Shown: positions 33,765-43,391 of the stretch, in pieces
Numbering within the stretch: the first letter of the stretch is position 1
Layout: every line of letters begins with the position of its first letter
The notes under the pieces: model-generated
What the model saw: only the letters and a program-made list of their open reading frames with translations
The model's database searches: none
What the model was told of the DNA's origin: nothing
Made by a program: the position numbers and the translations under genes
Source of the DNA: JBPYFK01 sp051984675
Lineage (GTDB): Bacteria; Actinomycetota; Actinomycetes; Mycobacteriales; Pseudonocardiaceae
Direction of reading: 5' to 3'
DNA: 64,000 nt
Assembly (NCBI GenBank): GCA_051984675.1
Contig: JBPYFK010000190.1
Coordinates: 62,001-126,000, forward strand

Positions 33765-36170
33765 ATGAAGGCCCTCCGCGCGCTGGCGAGCAGGCTGTCC
33801 CCGGCGGCCGACGCTGTGGGCCGAACGCTGTCCCGGGTCCGGCGGTCCCTCCCGGAGTTACCCGACCCGCTCCGCCGCTCGCTGTCCCGTTCGCGGTCCG
33901 CGCCCGCGTGGCTTCGCCGGGCCGGAGGCGAGCCGATGGCCGCCGCCAGTGCGGCCTTGGCCGTGCTGCTCACCGCATCCGCGTTCGCCGGCGTTCTCGG
34001 CGACTTCCGCTGGCTGGCGCCGACCGTGCTGACCACCGCGGCGGTCACCGCGACAGGGATCGGCGCACGTTCGCGCGGCTGGTGGCCACCACTGGTGGTC
34101 CTCGCCCAGCTCGCGGCCGGTTTCGTGATGCTCGTCGCGCTGTTCTGTGACCAGGCATTCCTCGGGTTCCTGCCCACTCCGGCGGCGTTGTCCGAGTTCG
34201 GCGGCGTTCTGTCGCGGGCCGTGGACACCGTCCAGCACGGCGTCCCGCCGGTACCCGCCGCTGCGCCTCTGCAGTGCCTGGTCGCGCTGGGAATCGGGGT
34301 GGTCGCCGTCCTGGTCGACGTCCTGGTCGTGCTGGTGGGCGTCCCGGCGGTGGCGGGACTGGTGCTGCTGTGCGTGTTCGCGATTCCGGTTTCACTTGAC
34401 GAGCAGCTGTTGCCGTGGTGGACGTTCGTGCTCAGCGCCGGCGGCTTCGCGCTGCTGCTGACCACCGGCGGGCAGCAGCGTCACGTCCGCTGGCGCGGCC
34501 GGGACGGCGCGCTCACCGCCGGCACCCGGCTGGGCCTTGGCCAGCCTTCGCTGGCGGTCGTCGGCGTGGCCTCGGTCGCGGCGCTACTAGCCGGCACCGC
34601 GTTCACCGGCATCGGCACCGAGGGGCGGCTGCCCGGGCACCTCAGTGACAGCCGCGGCACCACCGACGGGATCGGCGTGAAGCCGTTCACCTCGCTGCGT
34701 GGTCAGCTCGACCGCGATCGGCCGATCGAGCTGTTCCGGGTGAGCGGCCTGCCGAAAGGCGCGTACCTGCGGGCCATGACGCTGCGGAAGTTCGACCCGA
34801 ACCGGGGATGGGATCTCGACGTCCTCACCCAGGGCTTTCCCGCCGACCAGCCGCTGCCTCCGGCGGAGGGAACGAGCATCCAGACCGGACCGGTGGCGCA
34901 CGTGCGAGTCGACGAGGTCGGCTACCGCGATCCGTGGCTACCGACCTACGGGATGCCGCTGCGGGTCGCCGGCATCGAACCCGGTTGGCGCTACGACCCG
35001 GCCAGCGGAATCCTTTTCGCCCAGACCCAGCAGTCGATCAACCACTACACCGAGGACGTCCGGTTCCCGGACCCGACCCCGGACCAGCTGCGCGCCGCAC
35101 GTGGTCCGTTCGACATCCACCCGGTCTACCTGGACACGACCGGCATTCCACCCGAGGTGTCCGACCTTGCGGAGCGGATCACCGCCACCGCGCCGACCGC
35201 CTTCGACAAGGCGGCCGCGCTCGACCGGTTCTTCACCGACCCGGCCAACGGCTTCCGCTACACCCTGAACACCGCCCCGGAGTCGTCCAGCAACGCGCTG
35301 GTGGACTTCCTCCTGCACGGCAAGCAGGGCTACTGCGAGCAGTACGCGTCGGCGATGGCGGTGATGCTGCGTGCGGTCGGCGTTCCCTCCCGGGTCGCCG
35401 TCGGCTTCACCTCCGGCCATCCCAACGGCGACCAGCGGGTGATCACCACCGAGGACGCGCACGCCTGGGTGGAGGCGTACTTCCCCGGCTACGGCTGGAC
35501 GACGTTCGACCCGACGCCGCTTGCCGACGGCCGGACGGTCGTGCCGGACTACCTCGGCGGCGCTGGCCAACTGCCACTGCCGGCCCCGGCGCCCCCGGCG
35601 CCCCCGGCCGCCGCCGGGACGCCATCGCCAGGCCAGGCGCAGGCCCCGGCAAGCCGGCCCGGCACCGGCCCGCTACCGGCGGCGCAGCCGCCCGCGATCG
35701 GCGGTACCTCCTTCAGCGCCGCTCTGGGCGTCGGGGTGAGCGCTCTGGGCTTGGCGGTCGTCCTGCTGCTCCTCCCGCTGTCGCTGCGGGAGCTGCGGCG
35801 GCGCCGCCGCCTGCAGGCGGTCGGCGTGGGTTCCGCCGCGGCGGTGAGCAGCGCCTGGCGCGAGGTTCTGGACCAGTCGTGGGACCGGGGGACCCAGCCG
35901 GAGGCTGTGGACACCGCGCGCGCGGCGGGCCAGCGCCTGGTGCGGCACCATGGGCTGGGTGAAGACGGCGCCCGCGCGATGCGCAGGCTGGTGGCGGCGG
36001 TGGAACGCGAGTGGTACGCCGGAACGGGCGCTGCCGGCGGGTCGAACAGCCGGGAACTCGCCGAGGTGCTGAACGCTTTGCTGGACAGCTTCCGCCAGGA
36101 CGCGCCGCTGAGCTGGCACCGGCGGCTGTTCCCACGCTCAGTGCTCACACCGCGTAGCACGAAAGACTAG
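33765..36170 (+). CDS. Membrane transglutaminase-like protein (TgpA/DUF3488 family)
   Basis: An 801-residue protein with an N-terminal membrane domain (about five or six helices, roughly 45-275), an extracytoplasmic domain with a transglutaminase-like core (about 460-590) and a C-terminal membrane helix (about 650-672) followed by a cytosolic DUF4129-like tail. The catalytic triad is visible as GYCEQYASAMAVMLRAVG (Cys), TEDAHAWVEAYF (His) and TTFDPTP (Asp). A Pro/Ala linker lies at about 605-645. ATG 33765 has GGGAGA at usable spacing; ATG 33753 is the alternative, directly after an in-frame TAG. Confidence 0.9.
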   Translation: MKALRALASRLSPAADAVGRTLSRVRRSLPELPDPLRRSLSRSRSAPAWLRRAGGEPMAAASAALAVLLTASAFAGVLGDFRWLAPTVLTTAAVTATGIGARSRGWWPPLVVLAQLAAGFVMLVALFCDQAFLGFLPTPAALSEFGGVLSRAVDTVQHGVPPVPAAAPLQCLVALGIGVVAVLVDVLVVLVGVPAVAGLVLLCVFAIPVSLDEQLLPWWTFVLSAGGFALLLTTGGQQRHVRWRGRDGALTAGTRLGLGQPSLAVVGVASVAALLAGTAFTGIGTEGRLPGHLSDSRGTTDGIGVKPFTSLRGQLDRDRPIELFRVSGLPKGAYLRAMTLRKFDPNRGWDLDVLTQGFPADQPLPPAEGTSIQTGPVAHVRVDEVGYRDPWLPTYGMPLRVAGIEPGWRYDPASGILFAQTQQSINHYTEDVRFPDPTPDQLRAARGPFDIHPVYLDTTGIPPEVSDLAERITATAPTAFDKAAALDRFFTDPANGFRYTLNTAPESSSNALVDFLLHGKQGYCEQYASAMAVMLRAVGVPSRVAVGFTSGHPNGDQRVITTEDAHAWVEAYFPGYGWTTFDPTPLADGRTVVPDYLGGAGQLPLPAPAPPAPPAAAGTPSPGQAQAPASRPGTGPLPAAQPPAIGGTSFSAALGVGVSALGLAVVLLLLPLSLRELRRRRRLQAVGVGSAAAVSSAWREVLDQSWDRGTQPEAVDTARAAGQRLVRHHGLGEDGARAMRRLVAAVEREWYAGTGAAGGSNSRELAEVLNALLDSFRQDAPLSWHRRLFPRSVLTPRSTKD

Positions 36171-36282
36171 ATCAATCCCAAGACCGGGCCGCACGACCGG
36201 GCCCGCACGAAGCAACCCCCACGAAGCAAGTGGCGGCGCACGGTCGAGCCGTACGTCGCCAATCCACGTCCGTGCCGCCGCG

Positions 36283-36696
36283 CTACTGTTCGAAGCGTCT
36301 GCGGAAGCGCTCTTCCATCCGCTGGGTGAACGAGCCGCGGCGTTCCGTCTTCCCCTTCGTGCCTTCCGGCGGACCTGTGCCGTCTTTCCTCGCCTCGGCG
36401 CTCTCGTCCCCGCCGCTGCCGCGCAGCGCGGACCAGACCATCACCGCTCCGGTGAACATGACGAGGAAGCCAAGCACGCTCACCACGGGAATGTCAGCGG
36501 GCTTGACTGGCAGCACGACACCGAGGACCAGCAGCACCAACCCCAACGCGAACAGGCAGATGCCCTGGAGGCGCCGGCGCCTGGAGGGGCGCTTCAACCG
36601 CCCTCCCCGCACGGTGGAAGCGAACTTCGGATCCTCGGCGTAGAGCGCGCGCTCGATCTGATCGAGCAGTCGCTGCTCGTGCTCGGAGAGTGGCAT
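36283..36696 (-). CDS. DUF3040 domain-containing membrane protein
   Basis: A 137-residue protein with the DUF3040 N-terminus MPLSEHEQRLLDQIERALYAEDPKFAS, a basic RRRRR patch, two membrane helices (about 46-64 and 70-90) and a charged C-terminal tail. ATG 36696 follows GGAGGAGGAG. Function unknown. The same family lies next to the mraZ/moxR region in other actinobacteria. It converges with the transglutaminase gene. The 294 bp upstream (36697-36990) hold nothing recognised. Confidence 0.9.
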   Translation of the reverse strand: MPLSEHEQRLLDQIERALYAEDPKFASTVRGGRLKRPSRRRRLQGICLFALGLVLLVLGVVLPVKPADIPVVSVLGFLVMFTGAVMVWSALRGSGGDESAEARKDGTGPPEGTKGKTERRGSFTQRMEERFRRRFEQ

Positions 36697-36990
36697 GGCT
36701 CCTCCTCCGGCACAGGTGTCTCGGTGGCGCCGGAGACCCAACACACTCAACTCCGTCGGTCTGGGTCCGGCGAACGCTTGGGGGCGTCACAACTGAGGAT
36801 ACGGTTCTCGGCTCATGGCGACTACCCGGTCCGGCAACCAGTCGGCACGAGCACACCGACATCATCCGCTCGGGGCAGTCCAAGGTCGACGATCATGCTA
36901 CGCGTGATCGATCCGGCAGGGAAAATTCGCATGAATTTTTCTCGCCGTACGCCGGAACCATGCCCAATCCCAACGACCACGAGCCGGGAT

Positions 36991-37725
36991 TCAGGCCGGG
37001 ACACGTGCGAGGGCGTGCAAGCGGGTGGCGATATCCCGCAACGGGGGCTGGGCAGCCGCGGCGATCTCCAACTCCCCGAGCGCCTCCGCGCTGCTCTCCA
37101 ACACGGACGCCGGCACCAGGTCCCACAACACGCCTTGACCCTGCAACACCTCGACCCGCATACCCGCCTTCTCCAGCAGGCGCGTCAGGCCCGCGCTGTC
37201 AAAGCGGCGCAGCAGCGGGTCGTTCGCACCCCCGTCCAGCCTGCCCTCCGGGTCACGGAACAGGCGCAGGGCCTCCGGCACCCGGCCCGCCACCGCCCTA
37301 CCGAGCACCGCCGCGTACCGGTTGGCCACCAGCACGGACAGCGCACCCCCGGGCGCTACGGCCGACTGCAGCGCGCCCAGGGCGGCCGGAACGTCGTCAA
37401 CCACTTCGAGCAACCCATGGCCTATGACCAGGTCAACGCCCTCGGCGGGCCGCAGCGCTTCGAGCGCTTCCGAGTCACCCTGCAGCGCCTTGATCCGGTC
37501 CGACACACCGGCGTCGGCTGCGCGCCGCTGCAGCGTCGACAGCGCGTTCGGGCTCGGGTCCACGACCGTGACCTCGCAGCCGGAAGCGGCCAACGGCACC
37601 GCCCACACGCCGCTTCCTCCGCCCACGTCGAGCACCTGCGGGACCGCGCCACCCCGGCGCTGCCGTGCCTGGACGAGTTCGGCTTCCAGCACCCGCTGTA
37701 CGGCGTCCGATCTCATGGTGCTCAT
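36991..37725 (-). CDS. SAM-dependent methyltransferase, class I
   Basis: A 244-residue class I methyltransferase. Motif I is VLDVGGGSGVWAVPLAASG (31-49), followed by VTVVDPSPNALSTL (motif II region) and DLVIGHGLLEVVDDVPAAL. Overall similarity is to the SmtA/CmoM/UbiG-like group; the substrate is unknown. ATG 37725 lies 7 nt downstream of TAGGCT on the minus strand with no Shine-Dalgarno sequence, suggesting a leaderless message. It is divergent from the ParA gene. Confidence 0.85.
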   Translation of the reverse strand: MSTMRSDAVQRVLEAELVQARQRRGGAVPQVLDVGGGSGVWAVPLAASGCEVTVVDPSPNALSTLQRRAADAGVSDRIKALQGDSEALEALRPAEGVDLVIGHGLLEVVDDVPAALGALQSAVAPGGALSVLVANRYAAVLGRAVAGRVPEALRLFRDPEGRLDGGANDPLLRRFDSAGLTRLLEKAGMRVEVLQGQGVLWDLVPASVLESSAEALGELEIAAAAQPPLRDIATRLHALARVPA

Positions 37726-37820
37726 GGTGCGCAGCCTAATCGTCCGTGGCCCGGGCGGTGGTTCGTGGTTACCTCCTGAGCGCGGCGACAGGCTCGCGGG
37801 GCATTCCGTAGGCTACGGGC

Positions 37821-38702
37821 GTGCATACGGTGGCAGTGCTGAGTCTCAAGGGCGGTGTCGGCAAGACGACCGTGGTGCTCGGCCTTGCGTCAGCGGCGAT
37901 GCGCCGCGGGGTCCGCACCCTGGTCGTCGACCTCGATCCGCAGTGCAACGCCACTGCGGCGCTCGAACCCGAGGCGGCCGGCAAAGGACTCAGCGAGGTG
38001 CTCGCCGATCCCAGCCCCTCGGCGCTACGCTCCGCGGTCGCGCCGAGCGCGTGGAGTGACGACATCGACGTGCTGGTCGGCTCCGAGGACGCCGAGCTGC
38101 ACAACGGCCAGTCCAGCGAAGACCAGCTGACCAGGCTCACCACCGCATTGTCCGAATTGGACAGTTTGATCGAGGACGGCGAGCTGCCGTACCAGCTCGT
38201 GCTGCTGGACTGCCCGCCGTCGCTGGGCGGGCTGACCCGCTCGGCCCTGATCGCCGCCGACCGGGCACTGCTGGTCACCGAACCGACGATCTTCGCCGTC
38301 TCGGGCGTCCAGCGCGCCTTCGAGGCGGTGCAGGCCGAGCGCTCGGACCACAACCCCCGGCTTCAGCCGCTCGGTGTGGTCGTCAACCGGGTCCGTCCAC
38401 GCTCACACGAGCACCAGTACCGCATCGACGAGCTGCGCGAGATCTTCGGCCCGCTGGTGATGCCGGTGGCGTTACCCGACCGGCTGGCCGTCCAGCAGGC
38501 GCAGGGCGCGTGCATGCCGATCCACCAGTGGGGCACGCCGGGAGCGCGGGAGGTCGCACTCGCGTTCAACCTGCTGCTCGCGCGTGCGCTGCGATCGGGC
38601 CGTTCCCGGCGCGCCGCCGAACGCGATCTCGAAGCCGATGACTGGGGCGACGACGAGGTCGAAGACCCGGAGTTCGGTGACGAAGAGGAGGCAGGAACGT
38701 GA
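37821..38702 (+). CDS. ParA/Soj-family ATPase
   Basis: A 293-residue deviant Walker ATPase. The Walker A is LSLKGGVGKTTVVLGLA (7-23), Walker A' TLVVDLDPQCNATAALEP, and Walker B VLLDCPPSLGGLT. It is an orphan ParA: no parB or parS lies nearby, so it is not the chromosomal partition protein itself; a role in positioning other cargo is possible. GTG 37821 follows TAGGCT by 6 nt and lacks a Shine-Dalgarno sequence (probable leaderless start). The C-terminus is very acidic. The stop overlaps the next gene by 4 nt. Confidence 0.9.
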   Translation: MHTVAVLSLKGGVGKTTVVLGLASAAMRRGVRTLVVDLDPQCNATAALEPEAAGKGLSEVLADPSPSALRSAVAPSAWSDDIDVLVGSEDAELHNGQSSEDQLTRLTTALSELDSLIEDGELPYQLVLLDCPPSLGGLTRSALIAADRALLVTEPTIFAVSGVQRAFEAVQAERSDHNPRLQPLGVVVNRVRPRSHEHQYRIDELREIFGPLVMPVALPDRLAVQQAQGACMPIHQWGTPGAREVALAFNLLLARALRSGRSRRAAERDLEADDWGDDEVEDPEFGDEEEAGT

Positions 38703-39334
38703 GCACGGCCGCACTGCTGGGGTTCGTCGCGGTCGCGGTTCTCGGCGTCATCACGCCGGGTTTGGACACGATGCTGGTGCTGCGTCATTCGCTGCTCAGC
38801 GGCACGCGCGTCGGCCTCGCGGCCGTGGTCGGCATCAGCCTCGGCTGCCTGGTGTGGGGCACGGCGAGCATCGCCGGTCTGACCGCGCTGCTCACGGCGT
38901 CCCGCCTGGCGTACGACACCGTGCGGGTGCTCGGCGCGATCTACCTGCTCTGGCTGGGCGGATCGGCGCTGTGGAAGTCGTTCCGGGCGAGTCCCGGCCA
39001 ACCCCACCCGCTGGAGGAACAGCGTCCGGCGGGGCATTCGCCCTGGTCGGCCCTGCGCTCGGGGATGACGACGAACCTGTTGAACCCGAAGGTCGGCGTG
39101 TTCTACATGTCCCTGCTCCCGCAGTTCCTGCCGGTCGGCCCCACCGCCGCCAGCTGGGGTGCCCTGCTCGTCGCGATCCACGTGGGTGTCGGGCTGCTAT
39201 GGCTTCCCGGTCTGGTCTGGGCGGCTTCCCGGGCGCGGCGGCTGCTGCTGCGCGACCGGGTGCGCCGCTGGCTGGACCGGGTGACCGCCACGGTGCTGAT
39301 CGCGCTCGGGATCAAACTGGCCACCGAGGGATGA
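38699..39334 (+). CDS. LysE/RhtB-family amino-acid exporter
   Basis: A 211-residue membrane protein with about six helices. The family motif GITPGLDTMLVLRHSLLSGTRVGL near the N-terminus matches the LysE/Rht signature (GPNxxLV...G), and NLLNPKVGVFYMSLLPQF is the second conserved motif. It presumably exports amino acids or homoserine-type compounds; the substrate cannot be read from sequence. GTG 38699 overlaps the ParA stop (GTGA). Confidence 0.9.
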   Translation: MSTAALLGFVAVAVLGVITPGLDTMLVLRHSLLSGTRVGLAAVVGISLGCLVWGTASIAGLTALLTASRLAYDTVRVLGAIYLLWLGGSALWKSFRASPGQPHPLEEQRPAGHSPWSALRSGMTTNLLNPKVGVFYMSLLPQFLPVGPTAASWGALLVAIHVGVGLLWLPGLVWAASRARRLLLRDRVRRWLDRVTATVLIALGIKLATEG

Positions 39335-39341
39335 GGACGAA

Positions 39342-40139
39342 CTGCCGGAAGGCGACACGGTCTTTCTGACCTGCCACCACCTGCATCAGGCGCTGGCGGG
39401 TTCGACCCTGGTGCGCGGTGAGCTGCGGCATCCACGTCTGTCTACTGTGGACTTGGCTGGGTCCGTTGTCCGCGAGGTGCGCCCGGCCGGGAAGCACCTG
39501 CTCATGCGGTTCGAGCACGGCGACACCCTGCACAGCCATCTGCGGATGGACGGCGCGTGGCACGTGTACGAGCCCGACGCGCGATGGCGCCGACCCGCAC
39601 ACCAGGCACGCGCGGTGCTCGCGACCGCTGACCGCGTCGCTGTCGGCTTCAACCTGCACGATCTGCGCTTGCTACCGACCCACGAGGAGCGCCGCGTCGT
39701 CGGCCACCTCGGTCCCGATCTGCTGGCACCGGACTGGGACGAGGTGCACGAAGCAGCCGCTGTGCGCCGGCTGCTCGCGGCACCGGAACGCCAAATCGGG
39801 ATCGCGCTGCTCGATCAGACCGTGCTGGCCGGCGTGGGCAACCTCTACAAGACCGAGGTGTGCTTCATGCTCGGTGTTTCGCCGTGGACTCCGGTCGCTG
39901 ACGTTGATGCGGTTCGCGCCGTGCGGCTGTGCCACGACCTGCTGCTGCGCAATGCATGGCATCCAGAGCAGTCCACCACCGGCGACCCGCGCGGTTCGCA
40001 GCACTGGGTGTACCGGCAACGGACCTGCCGACGGTGTCACGGCCCCGTTCGGCGCCGCGCCCAGGGTGTGGGAGCGCGCGAGGAGCGGGTCACCTACTAC
40101 TGCCCGAACTGCCAACCCGGTCCGGGACCGGACGGGTAG
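39342..40139 (+). CDS. Fpg/Nei-family DNA glycosylase (Nei2-like), probable CTG start
   Basis: Base-excision repair glycosylase/AP lyase. The enzyme uses its N-terminal proline as nucleophile, so the mature protein must begin PEG; here CTG CCG GAA GGC at 39342 gives M-PEGDTVFLTC. No ATG, GTG or TTG is in frame at that place, and the first GTG (39411) would remove the catalytic Pro and Glu. GATGAGGA precedes the CTG. The 265-residue protein has the DNA-binding QTVLAGVGNLYKTEV helix-two-turn-helix region and a C-terminal zinc finger TCRRC...YYCPNCQPG. It follows the LysE gene by 7 nt. Confidence 0.9.
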   Translation: MPEGDTVFLTCHHLHQALAGSTLVRGELRHPRLSTVDLAGSVVREVRPAGKHLLMRFEHGDTLHSHLRMDGAWHVYEPDARWRRPAHQARAVLATADRVAVGFNLHDLRLLPTHEERRVVGHLGPDLLAPDWDEVHEAAAVRRLLAAPERQIGIALLDQTVLAGVGNLYKTEVCFMLGVSPWTPVADVDAVRAVRLCHDLLLRNAWHPEQSTTGDPRGSQHWVYRQRTCRRCHGPVRRRAQGVGAREERVTYYCPNCQPGPGPDG

Positions 40140-40150
40140 CTCGCGGTCGG

Positions 40151-41425
40151 CTAGCCGCGCTGGTGGTTCACGCAGTCGGCCAGCTTCCGCAACACCGGGT
40201 ACAGCACCACGATCGCGATCGACCCCCACACGAGTCCCGTCAGGCGCACGTTCCCGACCGACAGCGTCACGTCGCCGACCCCCGCGATCAGCGCGGCGCC
40301 CAGCACGGCCAGGTTGACCGGATCACTGAAGTCCACCCTGGCGTCCATCCAGATCCGGGTGCCGACCAACGCGAGAATCCCGAACAGCACCAGCGTGATC
40401 CCGCCGAGCACGCCCATCGGCACCGTGCTCACCAGCGCGGCGACCTTCGGGGAAAACGACAGCACCACCGCCGCGACCGCCGCGACCGCATACGCGGCGG
40501 TCGAATAGACCCTGGTCGCGGCCATCACGCCGATGTTCGAGGCGGACGTCGACAGCGCCGAACCACCGACGGTGCCGGACAGCGCGGTCGCCAGACCACC
40601 GCCGATGAGCGAATCTCCCGCGCTGCTGTCGAGGTTCCGCCCCGTCACCGCCGACACCGCCTTGACGTGACCGACGTTCTCCGCGACCAGCACGATCACC
40701 AGCGGGAGCACGAACGGCACCACGGACAGGTGCATCTGCGGAACCATCAGCACGGGAGGCCCGAACCACGGCGCGTTCCCCAGCGCGGCCAACCGGGCGG
40801 GGTCGAGACCACCGGACACCGCCGCGTACGTCCAGCCCGCCAGCACCGCGGCCAGCACGGACAGTCGGGACAGCATTCCACGACTGAGCACTGTGGACAG
40901 AACAACGGTGCAGGCCGCGACCGCTGCCGGCATCGGCTGCGCCGAGAACCACAACGCTGACCGCGGAGCCAGGCTCAAACCGACCAGCAGCACGACGCCG
41001 CCGGTGACCACCGGCGGCATCGCGGACTCCAGCAGCCGCACACCGAGCGCCTTGACCGCGACCCCCACGGCCAGCGTCACCAGGCCCACGACCACGATCC
41101 CGCCCAGTAACCCGGCCGGTGGCACGCCTCCTTCGGTGGCGGCGGCGCTCAGCGGAACCACAAACGCGACCGAAGCGCCCAGAAAGATCGGAACCCGGTT
41201 CCGGGTCACCGTGAGGTACAGCAACGTGCCGATGCCGGACAGGAGCAGTGTCGTGGTCGGCGGGAAATGTGTGAGCAACGGCACAAGAGTGGTCACGCCC
41301 AACATGGCGAACAGGTGCTGAAGGCCAAACCCGAGCGTGACCCGCCAGCTCAACCGCTCACCGGAGGACACCACCGCTTCGTCCGACGGGCGCCGCCCGT
41401 CACCATGGATCGTCCACAGCGCCAC
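40151..41425 (-). CDS. Uracil/xanthine permease family (NCS2, SLC23-type) transporter
   Basis: Integral membrane proton-coupled nucleobase transporter of 424 residues with about 12-14 membrane segments. Family motifs include LGFGLQHLFAMLGVTTLVPLL at the N-terminus and VALVAENVGHVKAVSAVTGRNLD (substrate-site segment with VAENVGH), followed by GGGLATALSGTVGGSALSTSASNIGV. GTG 41425 follows GGGGAGGA; the longer frame to 41551 is unconserved. Uracil is the likely substrate, but xanthine or others are possible. Confidence 0.9.
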   Translation of the reverse strand: MALWTIHGDGRRPSDEAVVSSGERLSWRVTLGFGLQHLFAMLGVTTLVPLLTHFPPTTTLLLSGIGTLLYLTVTRNRVPIFLGASVAFVVPLSAAATEGGVPPAGLLGGIVVVGLVTLAVGVAVKALGVRLLESAMPPVVTGGVVLLVGLSLAPRSALWFSAQPMPAAVAACTVVLSTVLSRGMLSRLSVLAAVLAGWTYAAVSGGLDPARLAALGNAPWFGPPVLMVPQMHLSVVPFVLPLVIVLVAENVGHVKAVSAVTGRNLDSSAGDSLIGGGLATALSGTVGGSALSTSASNIGVMAATRVYSTAAYAVAAVAAVVLSFSPKVAALVSTVPMGVLGGITLVLFGILALVGTRIWMDARVDFSDPVNLAVLGAALIAGVGDVTLSVGNVRLTGLVWGSIAIVVLYPVLRKLADCVNHQRG

Positions 41426-41547
41426 CGAGTCCTCCCCGACATACGTCGTCCCCGACTTGCCTGACTCGGATCCGCATCCTGCCACGCCAGGTAACGATTC
41501 GGGAAAGACCCGGCCGCTATTGCCGGATTCGCGAAGTTCTCCGCGAG

Positions 41548-42498
41548 TCACGTGGACTCGTCGGCGCCCCGCCCAGGGGCGTCCTGACCCGATTCGCCCG
41601 AATCACGGGGGTCGGGGACAGGACTGCGCGGAGTCTGCCCAGCCAGATCGTGCCCGGCCAGGTCGTGCAGCGCCGCGGCGAGCCCCGCGAGCCGATCGGT
41701 CGCGTCCTGCACCGCTCGCCGCTGCTCCGGGTGGCGCGCGGTGGCCGCCCCGCTGGCCGCGACCGCGCGGCCAGCGGCGGCGACCAAGCTCCCGTAACCG
41801 TCCACCCCCTCGTCGAGCTCGCGGCGCAGCCGCTCGACGTCCGCTTCCAGCGCGGCCCGCTCCGCGGGCGGCGCGTGCGGGAGCGCGCCCTCGACGGCGC
41901 ACAGCCGGTCGGCTACGCCGCGCAGGAACGCCGCCGCTTCGCCGGCGGCTGCTCCCGCGTCCGCCACCGACTCCTGCGGCACGCCCGCTGCGGGCGCGGC
42001 CAGCTGCGCCAACACTTCGTGCAGGCTCTGCTCGCCGTCCCGCAGCCGCTGCATCGGCTCTCGCGCCCGCGACCCGACCGGGGGTAACGCCACGGGGTCG
42101 GGCGCGGGTGGTGGTAGCGCGGTGTGCTTGAGCCGGCGGTACCGCGCCCCAGCGCCGACCGCCGCCGCGCCGGTCGCCAGCGCCATCGCCCCCAGGCCAG
42201 CCCCGCTGACGTCCAGCAAACCGGCCGTGAACGCTTGCAGGGGCTCGCCGAGAATCTGCGGGGAGAACGCGAGCAGCGCGCCACCACCAAACACGCCGGT
42301 CGCCGTCGAGCTGGCCACGAAGGCCCGCCTCGCCCGCCGCCGCCTGCGGAGTAACCGCATGCGTGGGTCGCGCAACGCCGCCAGCTTCTTGCGCAGCGCG
42401 TCGACGACCTGGTCGCGTGCTTGCTCTACCGCGAACTCGCCCCACTCGGCGAGCACCTGCTTGTGCGGCCCACGCGGAACGGAGTTCGGCGGATTCAC
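41548..42498 (-). CDS. pspM: PspM-like phage-shock/envelope-stress membrane protein
   Basis: A 316-residue protein directly downstream of pspA. A basic N-terminal region (about 25-57, KKLAALRDPRMRLLRRRRRARR) is followed by two membrane segments (about 58-80 and 92-115), then Ala/Glu-rich helices predicted as coiled coil and a Pro/Asp tail. Position, two-helix topology and size match actinobacterial PspM, which anchors PspA-type complexes at the membrane. The sequence is divergent, so the name rests mainly on context. Confidence 0.8.
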   Translation of the reverse strand: MNPPNSVPRGPHKQVLAEWGEFAVEQARDQVVDALRKKLAALRDPRMRLLRRRRRARRAFVASSTATGVFGGGALLAFSPQILGEPLQAFTAGLLDVSGAGLGAMALATGAAAVGAGARYRRLKHTALPPPAPDPVALPPVGSRAREPMQRLRDGEQSLHEVLAQLAAPAAGVPQESVADAGAAAGEAAAFLRGVADRLCAVEGALPHAPPAERAALEADVERLRRELDEGVDGYGSLVAAAGRAVAASGAATARHPEQRRAVQDATDRLAGLAAALHDLAGHDLAGQTPRSPVPDPRDSGESGQDAPGRGADEST

Positions 42499-42503
42499 AA
42501 CCG

Positions 42504-43391
42504 TTACGCCTGCCCGGGTTGCGGGTCTTGCTGGTGCGCCTGATTCGACTGGCTCGCCTGGGACTGGCGGTCCGAGGTCGAACCGCTGCCCTCACCACCA
42601 CCGCTGGTGACCTGCCGGTGCTCGCCACCGGTCACCTGCTGCTGGCCCGAACCGCCGGACCCGCCCGAACCACTGCCGAGGGAGGCGCGGATCTGCTCCA
42701 GGCGGCTCGCACCGGCCGCGTCCAGCGTCGCTTCCTCGACCTCCAGCATCCGTCCCTGGACGCTGTTCTGCGCCAGCTCGGCCTGGCCCAGCGCGGTGCT
42801 GTACCGGCGCTCGATCTTGTCCCGCACCTCGTCCAGCGACGGCGTGTTCCCCGGGGCTGCGATCTCGGTCATCTGCTGCAGCGAGCTGGAGACCTGCTCC
42901 TGCATCTTGGCCTGCTCCAGCTGGCTGAGCAGCTTGGTCCGCTCGGAGATCTTCTGCTGCAGTACCTGCGCGTTGCGATCGACGGCCTGTTTGGCCTGCT
43001 CGGCGGCTTGCAGCGCCTGCTCGTGCAACGTCTTGAGATCCTCGACGCCCTGCTCGGCGGTCACGAGTTGGCTGGCGAGCTGCTTCGCGGTGTCCTCGTA
43101 CTTCTGCGCCTTCGCGGTATCGCCCTCGCCGCGCGCCTGGTCGGCCATGACCAGCGCCTGCCGGGCCGAGGACTGGAGCTTCTCCACCTCACCGAGCTGG
43201 CGGTGCAGCTTCATCTCCAGCTGGCGCTGGTTGCCGATCACCGAAGCCGCCTGCTGGGACAGGGACTGGTGCTGTCGCTGCGCTTCTTCGATGGCCTGCT
43301 GGATCTGCACCTTCGGATCGGCGTGCTCGTCGACTTTCGACGAGAACGACGCCATCAGGTACTTCCAACCTTTCACGAACGGGTTGGCCAT
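42504..43391 (-). CDS. pspA: PspA/IM30-family envelope stress protein
   Basis: ESCRT-III-like membrane-stabilising protein of 295 residues, peripheral to the cytoplasmic membrane. The N-terminal amphipathic stretch MANPFVKGWKYLMASFSSKVDEHADPKVQIQQAI and the long coiled coil (about 25-215) are diagnostic. The C-terminal 60 residues are Gly/Ser/Gln-rich (GSGGSGGSGQQQVTGG). ATG 43391 is the family start. It follows clgR after 214 bp that could hold its own promoter. Confidence 0.93.
   Translation of the reverse strand: MANPFVKGWKYLMASFSSKVDEHADPKVQIQQAIEEAQRQHQSLSQQAASVIGNQRQLEMKLHRQLGEVEKLQSSARQALVMADQARGEGDTAKAQKYEDTAKQLASQLVTAEQGVEDLKTLHEQALQAAEQAKQAVDRNAQVLQQKISERTKLLSQLEQAKMQEQVSSSLQQMTEIAAPGNTPSLDEVRDKIERRYSTALGQAELAQNSVQGRMLEVEEATLDAAGASRLEQIRASLGSGSGGSGGSGQQQVTGGEHRQVTSGGGEGSGSTSDRQSQASQSNQAHQQDPQPGQA

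Noticed and set aside
37821..38702. Chromosome partition locus (parAB/parS) and origin
   Set aside because: Only a ParA-like gene is present; no parB, parS-like cluster, dnaA or DnaA boxes were seen.
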